Source of the DNA: Methanolobus sp.
Lineage (GTDB): Archaea > Halobacteriota > Methanosarcinia > Methanosarcinales > Methanosarcinaceae
DNA: 64,000 bases
Direction of reading: 5' to 3'
Assembly: GCF_016278365.1 (NCBI RefSeq)
Contig: NZ_JADQBZ010000002.1
Location: forward strand, 179,507-243,506
How positions within the stretch are numbered: position 1 is the first letter of the stretch; each line of letters starts with the position of its first letter. Of the stretch, positions 56,262-64,000 are shown one piece after another. The notes below the pieces were generated by a model that did no database searches, had not been told where the DNA came from, and saw only the letters and a program-made list of their open reading frames with translations. The translations under genes were made by a program, and so were the position numbers.

Positions 56262-56681
56262 TTATTCATCTTGCACGCCTGCATAAGGAAATTCTATGCC
56301 CTCAAACCTGCAAGTGCATAACTTCCTTTTGTGCAGGAGATAGAGAGCAGATTTGAATAAGGCATAGAGACGGAAATAGAAAGCGAAAAAGGGTTTTGGG
56401 AAGAATCCCCCCATATAGATTATGTGTTTATCGTCCCGGATAGAATCATCGATAAATCTCACGACACCATCAAAGTGATTCCTGTCGAGGACATCCCCCT
56501 GATGCATGGCAGGACCTATAACAATGACATCGGTTTCCATACCATCCTCACTCAGGCTTTTATCGATGAAACCATAGTTGAAGAGCACAGGTATGGGAGA
56601 GATGAACTCGGTTTTGAATTGTGAACCTTCTTTTCGATATTTAAGGAAGCTATATTTAGGCGTCTCGATCACAATCCTCAT
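56262..56681 (-). CDS. Inorganic pyrophosphatase-like protein
   Basis: 139 residues. The start (MRIVIETPKYSFLKYRKEG) and the stretch ISPIPVLFNYGFID, DGMETDVIVIGP, FDGVVRFIDDSIRDDKHI are those of class-I-like pyrophosphatases of archaea. The usual D-x-D-P-x-D active-site signature reads D-G-M-E-T-D, so activity may be altered. It is a single gene between permease genes. Confidence 0.8.
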   Translation of the reverse strand: MRIVIETPKYSFLKYRKEGSQFKTEFISPIPVLFNYGFIDKSLSEDGMETDVIVIGPAMHQGDVLDRNHFDGVVRFIDDSIRDDKHIIYMGGFFPKPFFAFYFRLYALFKSALYLLHKRKLCTCRFEGIEFPYAGVQDE

Positions 56682-56725
56682 AATACATTATTGGCCCATA
56701 TTATAGAAAAAACTAACATTCTTAG

Positions 56726-56797
56726 GCGAACGGGAAGAAGGATTGAATGCACAGGTTGTTGGTGCTGGTTTGTGGAGAGGTACTAGAACCCGTTCGC
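56726..56797. ncRNA. 72-nt inverted-repeat structure, possible small RNA
   Basis: GCGAACGGG (56726-56734) and CCCGTTCGC (56789-56797) are perfect reverse complements and enclose a 54-nt loop with an inner GCAC/GTGC hairpin. It is tRNA-sized but has no T-arm consensus. It lies between the permease stop (56891) and the pyrophosphatase start. It may be a transcript end or a small RNA. Confidence 0.4.
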
Positions 56798-56890
56798 ATG
56801 AGTACAAATGACAATATAAGATATAAACCTTTCGTGTTTATACGAACATGATTGGTTCATTCCCTCCGGCAGTGAAAGTCAGAACCCGCC

Positions 56891-58060
56891 TTACTCACTC
56901 TCGATAGCTTCAACAGGGTCCAGCCGGGATGCCTTTCTTGCAGGATAAACACCAGCTGCTAAGTTGATAATGAAAGAGAATACGATAGCATAAATGAAAT
57001 TGCTCACTTCAATGCTTAAAGGAAGTGTTGTCAGCCCGAAATACACCTCACTGGGCAGGTCTATCTGGTAATTTGAGAGCAGGACGGTTCCTATGTATCC
57101 CAGAACGCATCCCAACAATACACCCATAGTACCGAGGATAAGTGATTCCAGCAGAAAGATGGTTGTTATGTTTCTCCTGGAAGTACCCATGGCCATTAGC
57201 ATGCCTATCTCCCTCTTTTTTTCTGCAACCACAGTAATAAGAGTATTCGCAACACCAAAACCGGCTATGAGATAGATAAGCCCGTAATATAGCCAGACAA
57301 TGACCGCCTGGGTATTCAGCAGTTCTAGGATATCCCTGTTGGCCTCTTCCCAGCTTACAGCATCCAGCCCGGTGGTTGCTTCGATGGAGCGGGATATTGC
57401 CTCTGCCTGGTACGGGTCCTGGGTACGTACATTTATGTTGCTTGCAACTCCGCTCTCTCCAAAGAAGGACTGGGTGGAATCAAAGCGTGCATATGCAAGG
57501 GTCTCATCCGTAGGCGTGCCGGTGTGGAATATACCGACTACTTTGTATGAAATAGGACCTGCGGTTGGTGTCACTGCAGAAACAGTATCCCCAACTCCTA
57601 CTCCAAGATCTTCTGCGAGCCTGTTACCAAGAACTATTCCGTTATTACTTCTTGAAAGAGAGGAGAAGCTTCCTTCAACAATGTCTTCGCCGATACTTAT
57701 TACAGCATCTTCTGCCACGGGATCTATCCCATAGAGCTCAACGCCCTGGGCCCTGTCTCTGTATTGCAACGCAGCCTGCCCTGCGAATACAGGTGAAACA
57801 GCTAACACCCCTTCAGTATTAAGGATCTGCTCAGAATAGTGTCTGTAGAAATGTATGTATTCCGTGGTGTCTTCCATGGGGCTTACGACAATGTGAGGTG
57901 AGCTCTCTACTGTCAATGATACCAGCTCGTTCGTGAATCCCGACATAAGAGACATCAGCACTACAATAACGCCTATAGCAAGAGCTACAGCAAATACAGC
58001 GAAGAATGTTAGTCTTTTGCGTGCACTGATGTGCCGAAGGGCTATATCCAGTTCGTACAT
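56891..58060 (-). CDS. MacB/LolCE-type ABC permease (solo)
   Basis: About 389 residues from the internal ATG (MYELDIALRHISARKRLTFF; GAGGGAC upstream). FtsX/MacB layout with external domain (PHIVVSPMEDTTEYIHFYRH; GVGDTVSAVTPTAG), C-terminal helices with EKKREIGMLMAMGTS and the end YPARKASRLDPVEAIESE. It is close to the frameshifted permease at 55071 but has no adjacent ATPase or secreted protein. The LolD-like ATPase at 62455 could serve it. Confidence 0.9.
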   Translation of the reverse strand: MYELDIALRHISARKRLTFFAVFAVALAIGVIVVLMSLMSGFTNELVSLTVESSPHIVVSPMEDTTEYIHFYRHYSEQILNTEGVLAVSPVFAGQAALQYRDRAQGVELYGIDPVAEDAVISIGEDIVEGSFSSLSRSNNGIVLGNRLAEDLGVGVGDTVSAVTPTAGPISYKVVGIFHTGTPTDETLAYARFDSTQSFFGESGVASNINVRTQDPYQAEAISRSIEATTGLDAVSWEEANRDILELLNTQAVIVWLYYGLIYLIAGFGVANTLITVVAEKKREIGMLMAMGTSRRNITTIFLLESLILGTMGVLLGCVLGYIGTVLLSNYQIDLPSEVYFGLTTLPLSIEVSNFIYAIVFSFIINLAAGVYPARKASRLDPVEAIESE

Positions 58061-58164
58061 CTGTCCCTCTGTTAGCAAGACTAATGATTATTTGAGTATA
58101 TGGCTATAATATGTTTTGCATGTAGGAAATGTATAGTGAATTCAAAGGTCCGCAAGTACATATC

Positions 58165-58791
58165 TCATCTTTGGGAAAGCGCAAGTTCAAGGCCGATAAT
58201 CATAAAGACGCCTGCTTTTGTGCGATTGACGTATTTACCGATACCGGGCCTTCCCATTAGCCTTGTGCCAATATGCCCTGCAAATACAGAGACCAGGAAG
58301 AATATAGCCAATGCCTGGATAAGGAACACACATCCCAGAAAGACCATCTGCAGGGGAACATTCCCGGCCCCGGCGTTCACGAACTGAGGCAGGAAAGCAA
58401 GGAAGAAAATGGATACTTTGGGATTGAGCAGGTTCATGAAGACGCCTCTTTTGTAAAGCAAAGGAGCACCGTATTCCCTTACAGACACCGAAGATATGAA
58501 CCTGTCACCCTCCTGAATAGCCCTGAGAGCAAGATAGAGCAGGCAGACTGCGCCTGCATACTTCAGGACTGTGAAGGCAAAGGCGGATTTATAGATGATG
58601 GCAGAAACACCCAGTGCAGCCGCAGTCGTGTGGAACAGCAGACCGGTGCAAAGGCCGCAGGCTGTAGCTATTCCGGCCCCCTTGCCTGAAGATATGCTCT
58701 GCGTCAGCACAAAAATAATGTCCGGGCCCGGAAGCAGTGTGAGAGCTGCAGAAGCTGCAATGAAATACAGTAGCTGTGCGGGTTCTATCAA
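58165..58791 (-). CDS. LysE/RhtB-family exporter
   Basis: 208 residues with six membrane helices. The start (LLYFIAASAALTLLPGPDIIFVLTQS) holds the family's LxPGPD motif, followed by GKGAGIATACGLCTGLLFHT. Members export amino acids such as lysine, homoserine or threonine. The substrate here cannot be told. Single gene, divergent from the LarA-like gene. Confidence 0.92.
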   Translation of the reverse strand: MIEPAQLLYFIAASAALTLLPGPDIIFVLTQSISSGKGAGIATACGLCTGLLFHTTAAALGVSAIIYKSAFAFTVLKYAGAVCLLYLALRAIQEGDRFISSVSVREYGAPLLYKRGVFMNLLNPKVSIFFLAFLPQFVNAGAGNVPLQMVFLGCVFLIQALAIFFLVSVFAGHIGTRLMGRPGIGKYVNRTKAGVFMIIGLELALSQR

Positions 58792-58920
58792 TAGTTCACC
58801 TTGTCCTTATATTTAATTCTGCTCTTGGATTGTTTAAGCTAGATATATGAGACGAAATGCTATAAATAAAGCTTCCTACTATGAACTGTCCTGAGACAAG
58901 ACACCAGCGGAGGAATTTCT

Positions 58921-60171
58921 ATCAGAATACCGATACCTTATGGAAAAGATTTCATTGAACTTGACGTGCAAATCCCTAATGAGGTCATTGCACCCAACCA
59001 GGTGGATGTGGAGAATGAATCAGATATCATGGATGGGGCTTTGAAGAATCCTATTGGGACAGGATCACTTGAAGACTTTATAAAGAGCAGTGATAAAATT
59101 CTGATACTGGTCAATGATGCCACCAGGCCAACACCCACGGCAAAAGTACTCCTTAAAATACGTGATATCCTGCGAAGTCACGCAGATGTACGATTCCTTG
59201 TCGCAACCGGTGCGCACAGAGGACCTACCGAGGATGAGTCAAGGTACATTTTTGGAGAGGTTTACGAGGAATTCAGGGACAGGATCTTTGTGCACGATGC
59301 CCGCAAGGACGAGGATATGGAATTCCTGGGTATCTCAGGCAATGGCACTGAAATGTACTTAAATAAGATGGTGAATGAAAGCAGGAATATCATTGTCATC
59401 GGAAGTGTGGAACCCCACTATTTTGCAGGTTATACAGGCGGAAGGAAAGCATTCCTGCCAGGCGTGGCATCATACAGGACCATAGAGATGAACCATAAAC
59501 ACGCACTTTCCGAAGCTGCCCAGCCCCTGGCCATCAAAGGGAACCCTGTTGCAGAGGATATGAATGATGCTATGAAAGTGCTTAAGGACCTTAACATATT
59601 CTCCATACAGACCGTCCTCACGGCAGACCATGGGCTCTATGCCATGCTTGCAGGCGATCTTTTCAAATCATTCGATGCTGCAGTTATGAAGGCGAACGAG
59701 GTTTTCTGTGCCAGTTGCAGCCGGAAAGGCAATATAGTGCTTACAGCTGCACCTTACCCTATGGACATTGACCTCTACCAGTCTCAGAAGGCATTGGAGA
59801 ACGGCAAGCTGGCACTGGAAGACGGCGGAATAATCATCCTTGTTTCAAAATGCAGGCAGGGGGTGGGCGATGATGCGTTCCTGAATCTGCTATGTTCTGC
59901 GAACACCTGTGAAGAAGTGATGTGTAAGATAGATGAGGGTTACAAGCTCGGGTATCATAAAGCTGCCAAGATGGTGCAGATCGGCGTGTATGCCGAGATG
60001 TGGGCAGTGTCGGAGCTTGATGATGCAACCGTCAGAAAGGCAAAACTGCAACCCTGCATGGACATTCAGGGAACCTTTGACAGGGCGGTTGCAAAAATAA
60101 GGAATCAGGGGAAAGAGCCCTATGCAGTGATCCTGCCACAAGGCAGCCTGACCGTCCCACTCCTGAAGTGA
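58921..60171 (+). CDS. LarA-like nickel-pincer racemase family protein
   Basis: About 416 residues if read from the ATC at 58921, which lies 7 nt after GGAGG and keeps the conserved PYGKDFIELD start; the first standard start is GTG 58966, which would lose this. LarA features: ILVNDATRPTP, ATGAHRGPTEDE, SVEPHYFAGYTGGRKAFLPG and MNHKHA. LarA racemises lactate or other 2-hydroxy acids with a Ni-pincer cofactor. No larB/C/E maturation genes are present nearby. The missing ATG is odd (see finding). Confidence 0.87.
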   Translation: MRIPIPYGKDFIELDVQIPNEVIAPNQVDVENESDIMDGALKNPIGTGSLEDFIKSSDKILILVNDATRPTPTAKVLLKIRDILRSHADVRFLVATGAHRGPTEDESRYIFGEVYEEFRDRIFVHDARKDEDMEFLGISGNGTEMYLNKMVNESRNIIVIGSVEPHYFAGYTGGRKAFLPGVASYRTIEMNHKHALSEAAQPLAIKGNPVAEDMNDAMKVLKDLNIFSIQTVLTADHGLYAMLAGDLFKSFDAAVMKANEVFCASCSRKGNIVLTAAPYPMDIDLYQSQKALENGKLALEDGGIIILVSKCRQGVGDDAFLNLLCSANTCEEVMCKIDEGYKLGYHKAAKMVQIGVYAEMWAVSELDDATVRKAKLQPCMDIQGTFDRAVAKIRNQGKEPYAVILPQGSLTVPLLK

Positions 60172-60186
60172 AAATATAAAAAAGAT

Positions 60187-61461
60187 TTAAAGCTGCATGT
60201 AACGTGCAGCTTCACCCAGGTCTTCTTCTATCCGCAGGAGCTGGTTGTATTTTGCAGTCCTTTCACTTCGTGCGGGAGCTCCGGTCTTGATAAGATCCGC
60301 AGATATTGCAACTGCTATGTCTGCGATGGTGGTGTCTTCAGTCTCTGCCGAACGGTGGCTGACGACAACGCTATAACCATTCCGCACTGCCATGTTAGCA
60401 GCGTCGAGAGCTTCGGAGACAGATCCGATCTGATTGACTTTGAGAAGAAGCGCATTACCTGCACACATCTCTATACCTTTTGCAAGGCGTGATACATTGG
60501 TCACGAAAAGATCATCGCCTACAATTATTGTTTCCCACGCTTCTGTGGTGAGAGCTGCGAAATCCTCGAATGACTCCTCATGGAAGGGGTCCTCGATAAG
60601 TATTATCGGATAGGTCTCTATAAGTTCAAGATAATAATCCACCATCTCGCCTGGTGTAAGTAATTTCCCATCGATGGAATAGTTCTGCCCGTCAAAGAAC
60701 TCTGATGCTGCAGCGTCAAGACCAAGACTTATTTCAGATTCGGTGTAGCCAGCCTCCTCTATTGCAGTAATGAGAGCATCGAGGGCATCTGCGGTCATCT
60801 CAAGCGGAGGAGCATAGCCTCCTTCGTATCCCACATTCAGAGCCGATGCTCCATATTTGGATTTGAGGACCTTCCCAAGGGCATGATAAGTTTCAACGCC
60901 CATGCGCAGAGCTTCGGAATATGTGTCGGCGCCTTTTGGCTGGATCATGAACTCCTGTATGGAAAGTTCATTACCCGCATGCTTTCCACCATTGATGACG
61001 TTCATAGTAGGAACAGGAAGAGTGTAGGCATTGACACCGCCAAGATACCTGTAGAGAGGGACACCAAGCGAGTCAGCGGCTGCTTTTGCAACGGCCATAG
61101 AGACTCCGAGTATTGCATTAGCGCCAAGCTCCATCTTATTGTCAGTACCATCAAGGGCGAGCATCAGCCCATCGATCTCACGCTGGTTCCTGACATCTAT
61201 TCCCAGTAGCTCACTTCCAATTGTAGTGGCGACGTTATCAACTGCATCGAGAACACCTTTTCCACCATAGCGTTCTTCCTTGTCACGCAGCTCCAGAGCT
61301 TCATGAGTTCCGGTAGAAGCACCGGATGGCACACTGGCTCTCCCGAAACCACAGGAAGTACGAACGTCTACTTCAATAGTCGGATTACCTCGTGAATCCA
61401 GGATCTCACGTGCATGGATCTTCTCAATCCTATATTTATTATCCTCGCTAATATACGCCAT
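60187..61461 (-). CDS. eno: Enolase
   Basis: About 424 residues from the ATG at 61461 (AGGTGG upstream), the normal enolase length. Converts 2-phosphoglycerate and phosphoenolpyruvate in glycolysis and gluconeogenesis. Visible: AREILDSRGNPTIEVDV, SGASTGTHEALELRD, NVINGGKHAGNELSIQEFM, LGLDAAASEFF, ILIEDPFHEE, VGDDLFVTN, LLKVNQIGSVSEA and the signature SHRSAETEDTTIADIAV, with RSERTAKYNQLLRIE near the end. Convergent with the LarA-like gene. Confidence 0.97.
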   Translation of the reverse strand: MAYISEDNKYRIEKIHAREILDSRGNPTIEVDVRTSCGFGRASVPSGASTGTHEALELRDKEERYGGKGVLDAVDNVATTIGSELLGIDVRNQREIDGLMLALDGTDNKMELGANAILGVSMAVAKAAADSLGVPLYRYLGGVNAYTLPVPTMNVINGGKHAGNELSIQEFMIQPKGADTYSEALRMGVETYHALGKVLKSKYGASALNVGYEGGYAPPLEMTADALDALITAIEEAGYTESEISLGLDAAASEFFDGQNYSIDGKLLTPGEMVDYYLELIETYPIILIEDPFHEESFEDFAALTTEAWETIIVGDDLFVTNVSRLAKGIEMCAGNALLLKVNQIGSVSEALDAANMAVRNGYSVVVSHRSAETEDTTIADIAVAISADLIKTGAPARSERTAKYNQLLRIEEDLGEAARYMQL

Positions 61462-61610
61462 CCTATTCCACCTTTCAATTATACATCTACTTCGCAATTA
61501 CCGTATATATTGTTACCGTTCATTGGGAAGTTTTGGCTTTTGTGGAAATATTCGTAAAATTAAATATATATACATAAATTATATAAACGTATAAGTATTA
61601 TAGTATGTGA

Positions 61611-61994
61611 ATGAAAACTGATCATACCAGTCTTTTAGCAGGTAAAGGGCACGAGATCATAGAGTTACTACAAGGCCTGGATGTACCAAGGACAGAAGCC
61701 ATATGCATAGCATGTCTTGTCTGCGGAAAAGAATTAACATCCCAGAACATAGAGCAAGCTTCAGGTCTCAGGCAGCCGGAAGTAAGTATCGCAATGCGTC
61801 CTTTAAGGGAAAGAAAATGGATAGAGGAACGCAACGAGAAAAAGAACAGCGACAAGGGTAGGCCCGTAAAGTACTACAAACTTGTCGTGCCCTTTGAACA
61901 GATCGTTGGAACTTTTGAGAATGGCGTCCTGAAAAGAAACAGGGAAATAGCAGAAGCCCTTGAACATCTCAAAGAGCTTAGTGCGAACAACTAG
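61611..61994 (+). CDS. Helix-turn-helix transcriptional regulator
   Basis: 127 residues. A winged-helix/MarR-like core: LQGLDVPRTEAICIACLVCG, LTSQNIEQASGLRQPEVSIA, MRPLRERKWIEERNEKK, RPVKYYKLVVP, then a C-terminal helix that may dimerise. The family (archaeal COG4738-like regulators) has no known ligand. A TATA-rich region (TAAATATATATA) lies 35-45 nt upstream. Divergent from enolase; convergent with the PPC gene. Confidence 0.82.
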   Translation: MKTDHTSLLAGKGHEIIELLQGLDVPRTEAICIACLVCGKELTSQNIEQASGLRQPEVSIAMRPLRERKWIEERNEKKNSDKGRPVKYYKLVVPFEQIVGTFENGVLKRNREIAEALEHLKELSANN

Positions 61995-62000
61995 ATGTGA

Positions 62001-62441
62001 TCATTTACTGAATCTCACAGGCGCAAAGCCTCTGTTTGCATCGAAGATTCTCTCAGCAGTAATACCTGTGAGTTCAAGGATGAATACTTCTGCGACCATG
62101 AATATCTCACTTCTGCCACGCATGCAACCTACTTTAGGTTCCATACCCCTACCTGCCGCAGCATGCAGATGTATCTTTGGCTGGCTATCCTCTGTAAAGA
62201 TATTACCTATGCCAAGCACTTCATGTACATCCTGGAAACCGGCCCACTGGACATCAGGCGGAACTTTACTTTCCTTAGGCCCGACAACGAGACTGGCTTC
62301 CTTAACAGCGCCAAGCAACACAAACATTGCAGACCTTATTCCTTCAGCTCTTGCAAGACCTTCCAGTTCATGGAGCAGATCGTCACCATGATCCATCCTA
62401 ACAGTGAAAACCCTTCCTATAGACCCTTTTGTATATTCCAT
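62001..62441 (-). CDS. PPC (DUF296) domain protein
   Basis: 146 residues, nearly all PPC/DUF296 domain: RVFTVRMDHGDDLLHELEGL, GIRSAMFVLLGAVKEASLVV, IHLHAAAGRGMEPKVGCMRG. In plants this fold belongs to AT-hook proteins; archaeal stand-alone versions form trimers with unknown ligands. His residues in HLHA resemble those of metal-binding members. It lies 13 nt after the LolD-like ATPase gene on the same strand. Confidence 0.88.
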   Translation of the reverse strand: MEYTKGSIGRVFTVRMDHGDDLLHELEGLARAEGIRSAMFVLLGAVKEASLVVGPKESKVPPDVQWAGFQDVHEVLGIGNIFTEDSQPKIHLHAAAGRGMEPKVGCMRGRSEIFMVAEVFILELTGITAERIFDANRGFAPVRFSK

Positions 62442-62454
62442 GTACCCACCTTAG

Positions 62455-63138
62455 TTAATCCTCGTATATCTTTCCGTCAACCAGCCGGATTACACGGTCT
62501 GTCTTCTTTGCCATTTTCTCATCGTGTGTCACCAGAATGAATGTCTGCCCTTTTTCATGATTCAACTTCCTCAGCAGGTCATATATCATGTCACTTGATT
62601 TTGTATCAAGATTACCGGTGGGCTCATCCCCTATGACTATACCCGGATTGTTTGCAAGTGCTCTTGCAACAGAAACTCTCTGGGCCTGCCCTCCTGAGAG
62701 CTGGCTTGGCAGGTGATCCATTCTTTCAGCCAGGCCCACATCCTTAAGTATACCGGAAGCTACCTCTCTGGCATTTTTCTTATTGGTGCCGGCTATCAGC
62801 AGAGGCATCATTACATTCTCAAGTGCGGTGAAATCAGGCAAAAGATGATGATACTGGAAAACGAATCCAAGTATTTCATTGCGCGCCTTTGAACGTTCTT
62901 TTTCAGACATATCGGTTACAATGCGACCATCTATAGTAATAGTGCCCGAGGTTGGCGTGTCAAGTATGCCGATCATATGCAGCAAAGTACTTTTTCCCGA
63001 ACCGGAAGGCCCGATTATGGAAAGGAACTCACCTTTTTGAATATCGAGGTCTATGCCGTCAAGAGCGCGTACCTCCACACCACCAGGATAAACTTTAGAG
63101 AGATTCCTTATCTCAATGATACTGGATTTGTCATTCAT
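62455..63138 (-). CDS. LolD-type ABC ATPase
   Basis: 227 residues. Walker [34 protein letters not shown] (a LolD hallmark), signature QLSGGQAQRVSVARA, Walker [16 protein letters not shown] and VTHD. No permease is adjacent; the solo MacB-like permease at 56891 or the broken one at 55071 could be its partner. Probably co-transcribed with the PPC gene. Confidence 0.92.
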   Translation of the reverse strand: MNDKSSIIEIRNLSKVYPGGVEVRALDGIDLDIQKGEFLSIIGPSGSGKSTLLHMIGILDTPTSGTITIDGRIVTDMSEKERSKARNEILGFVFQYHHLLPDFTALENVMMPLLIAGTNKKNAREVASGILKDVGLAERMDHLPSQLSGGQAQRVSVARALANNPGIVIGDEPTGNLDTKSSDMIYDLLRKLNHEKGQTFILVTHDEKMAKKTDRVIRLVDGKIYED

Positions 63139-63286
63139 AACCTATCAAGGATTTTAAAGCTACATTTGAGCTTACACTATTTCAATGTATTCGAGGAGAA
63201 TGATAAAAGAAAACAAAGAGGCAATAGAAATGAAGGCCTGGAGTCAAAGACTCCTACCTGAATGGAGGACACTGCCGAAAAAATGA

Positions 63287-64000
63287 TCAGTAGGAAGGAT
63301 CCATGCCATCTATCTGTGAGAAGGCCTTATCCATTTCTTTCATACTGTCGACACGTTCTTTTTTCTGGCGTTCGTAATTGATCGCTTCCACAGCTATGGC
63401 ATACAATTTCTCAAGCTCAACTGCAGACTCCAGGGTGAGCACTGTCAGCACCTGCGGCAATTCATCGTTACGCACAATTATTCCTTTGAACACCTGACCT
63501 ACACTGCTTGACAACTGCTCAACCTCAGATGAGACTTCATCAATGCTCATGTATTTCCGATCACCCCTGATAATTATCATTGATCGGCTTGCTTCCTGAT
63601 AAGCATCCGTGGAGAAAAGCAAACCTTCGGGGGAAAGAGCCTTCTTTATAACAGACCTGATGGGCATTTCGGAATCCGCTTCATAGAAGCCAATAGTTGC
63701 AACCCCTGCGCCGCCGCTCATAACTGTTTTGAAATCACCCAGATCAGTCACCATCATCATTTCACTATCGAGAGCATCCAACAGGAACAAGAGTCTTCTG
63801 GCGATCATATCGTTAATTCCATTGTAGGCTGACTCCACATTACCGCCCATTTGCTTGAGGAACTGGTTATCAGCAAGGATGATACCGTCAACACCGCTAT
63901 CACGCATATCTTTCAGGCAGAAGGCAGCATTCTGCAGATAAAGTGTCCCCTCTTCCCTGAAAGGCAGGACAACAATTGCATAAATAGGATAATTGCATTT
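63287..64000 (-). CDS. Tubulin/FtsZ-family protein (CetZ-like), C-terminal part
   Basis: The frame runs off the right edge; 237 residues are visible. Features: YAIVVLPFREEG, LQNAAFCLKDMRDSGVDGII, LADNQFLKQMGGNVESAYNG, MVTDLGDFKTVMSGGAGVAT and IGFYEADSEMPIRSVIKKAL, which match the C-terminal half of archaeal FtsZ/CetZ-type GTPases. The nucleotide-binding half is outside the window. CetZ-like proteins shape archaeal cells. The 3' helix-rich end (QKKERVDSMKEMDKAF) is charged. Confidence 0.8.
   Translation of the reverse strand, partial: KCNYPIYAIVVLPFREEGTLYLQNAAFCLKDMRDSGVDGIILADNQFLKQMGGNVESAYNGINDMIARRLLFLLDALDSEMMMVTDLGDFKTVMSGGAGVATIGFYEADSEMPIRSVIKKALSPEGLLFSTDAYQEASRSMIIIRGDRKYMSIDEVSSEVEQLSSSVGQVFKGIIVRNDELPQVLTVLTLESAVELEKLYAIAVEAINYERQKKERVDSMKEMDKAFSQIDGMDPSY

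Noticed and set aside
56726-56797. Considered as a tRNA gene because of its 72-nt length and closed stem
   Set aside because: No T-arm consensus, no D-arm and no anticodon arm.

Overview
The window looks like a chromosomal segment of a methylotrophic methanogenic archaeon of the order Methanosarcinales (Methanolobus/Methanococcoides-like; this is inferred from gene content, not from a marker gene). Supporting signs are a methylcobamide:CoM methyltransferase, two FilR1/Msr-type winged-helix regulators with two further regulator remnants, PGF-CTERM (archaeosortase) tails on secreted proteins, archaeal TATA-like promoters with leaderless starts, an archaeal enolase and a tubulin/FtsZ-family gene.

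Layout. 1-5.5 kb: the end of an Asp-rich repeat protein, a PGF-CTERM secreted protein, several decayed gene fragments, hybrid cluster protein and hemerythrin. 5.5-6.6 kb: a MtaA/MtbA-type methyltransferase, flanked on both sides by copies of the same phage-type C-terminus. 6.8-17 kb: a truncated prophage in which almost all genes run leftward (terminase, ParB-methylase, primase-helicase, RecA-like ATPase, many zinc-ribbon and ribbon-helix-helix micro-genes), controlled from a divergent operator region. It has no recognisable portal, capsid, tail or integrase gene, and its large terminase is frameshifted. A 48-nt tRNA-like fold without a D-arm lies in one of its untranslated gaps. 17-27.8 kb: a complete type I-E CRISPR-Cas locus (20 repeats, 19 spacers, cas3-cse1-cse2-cas7-cas5-cas6e-cas1-cas2) with a divergent Csa3-like CARF-HTH regulator.

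28-41.9 kb: a signalling region. It holds PAS and dCache histidine kinases, an HTH-REC response regulator, FilR1-type regulators, a CheB-CheR-PAS fusion split by an 880-bp IS5-type element, and small membrane proteins. The 0.9-kb gap at 36.3-37.15 kb carries a GC-rich island with a series of strong hairpins, the best candidate here for an undescribed structured RNA. 41.9-58.1 kb: an unusually dense set of MacB/LolCE-like ABC modules, each pairing an ATPase and FtsX-type permease(s) with a secreted COG1361/CARDB-like protein; three complete modules and extra half-modules lie side by side. 58.1-64 kb: LysE exporter, LarA-like racemase, enolase, HTH regulator, PPC-domain protein, LolD-like ATPase and the 3' part of a tubulin/FtsZ-family gene.

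How the parts may work together (inference): Hcp and hemerythrin fit nitrosative/oxygen stress. The kinase, response-regulator and FilR1 cluster fits sensing linked to methylotrophic gene control. The ABC-COG1361 clusters look like cell-envelope export or mechanotransmission machines that use a secreted beta-sandwich protein in place of a bacterial MacA-type adaptor. Several genes are broken by single events (nonsense codon, small indels, IS insertion, lost start codons), so either this strain is losing accessory genes or the assembly holds some errors; read-level checks would tell these apart.
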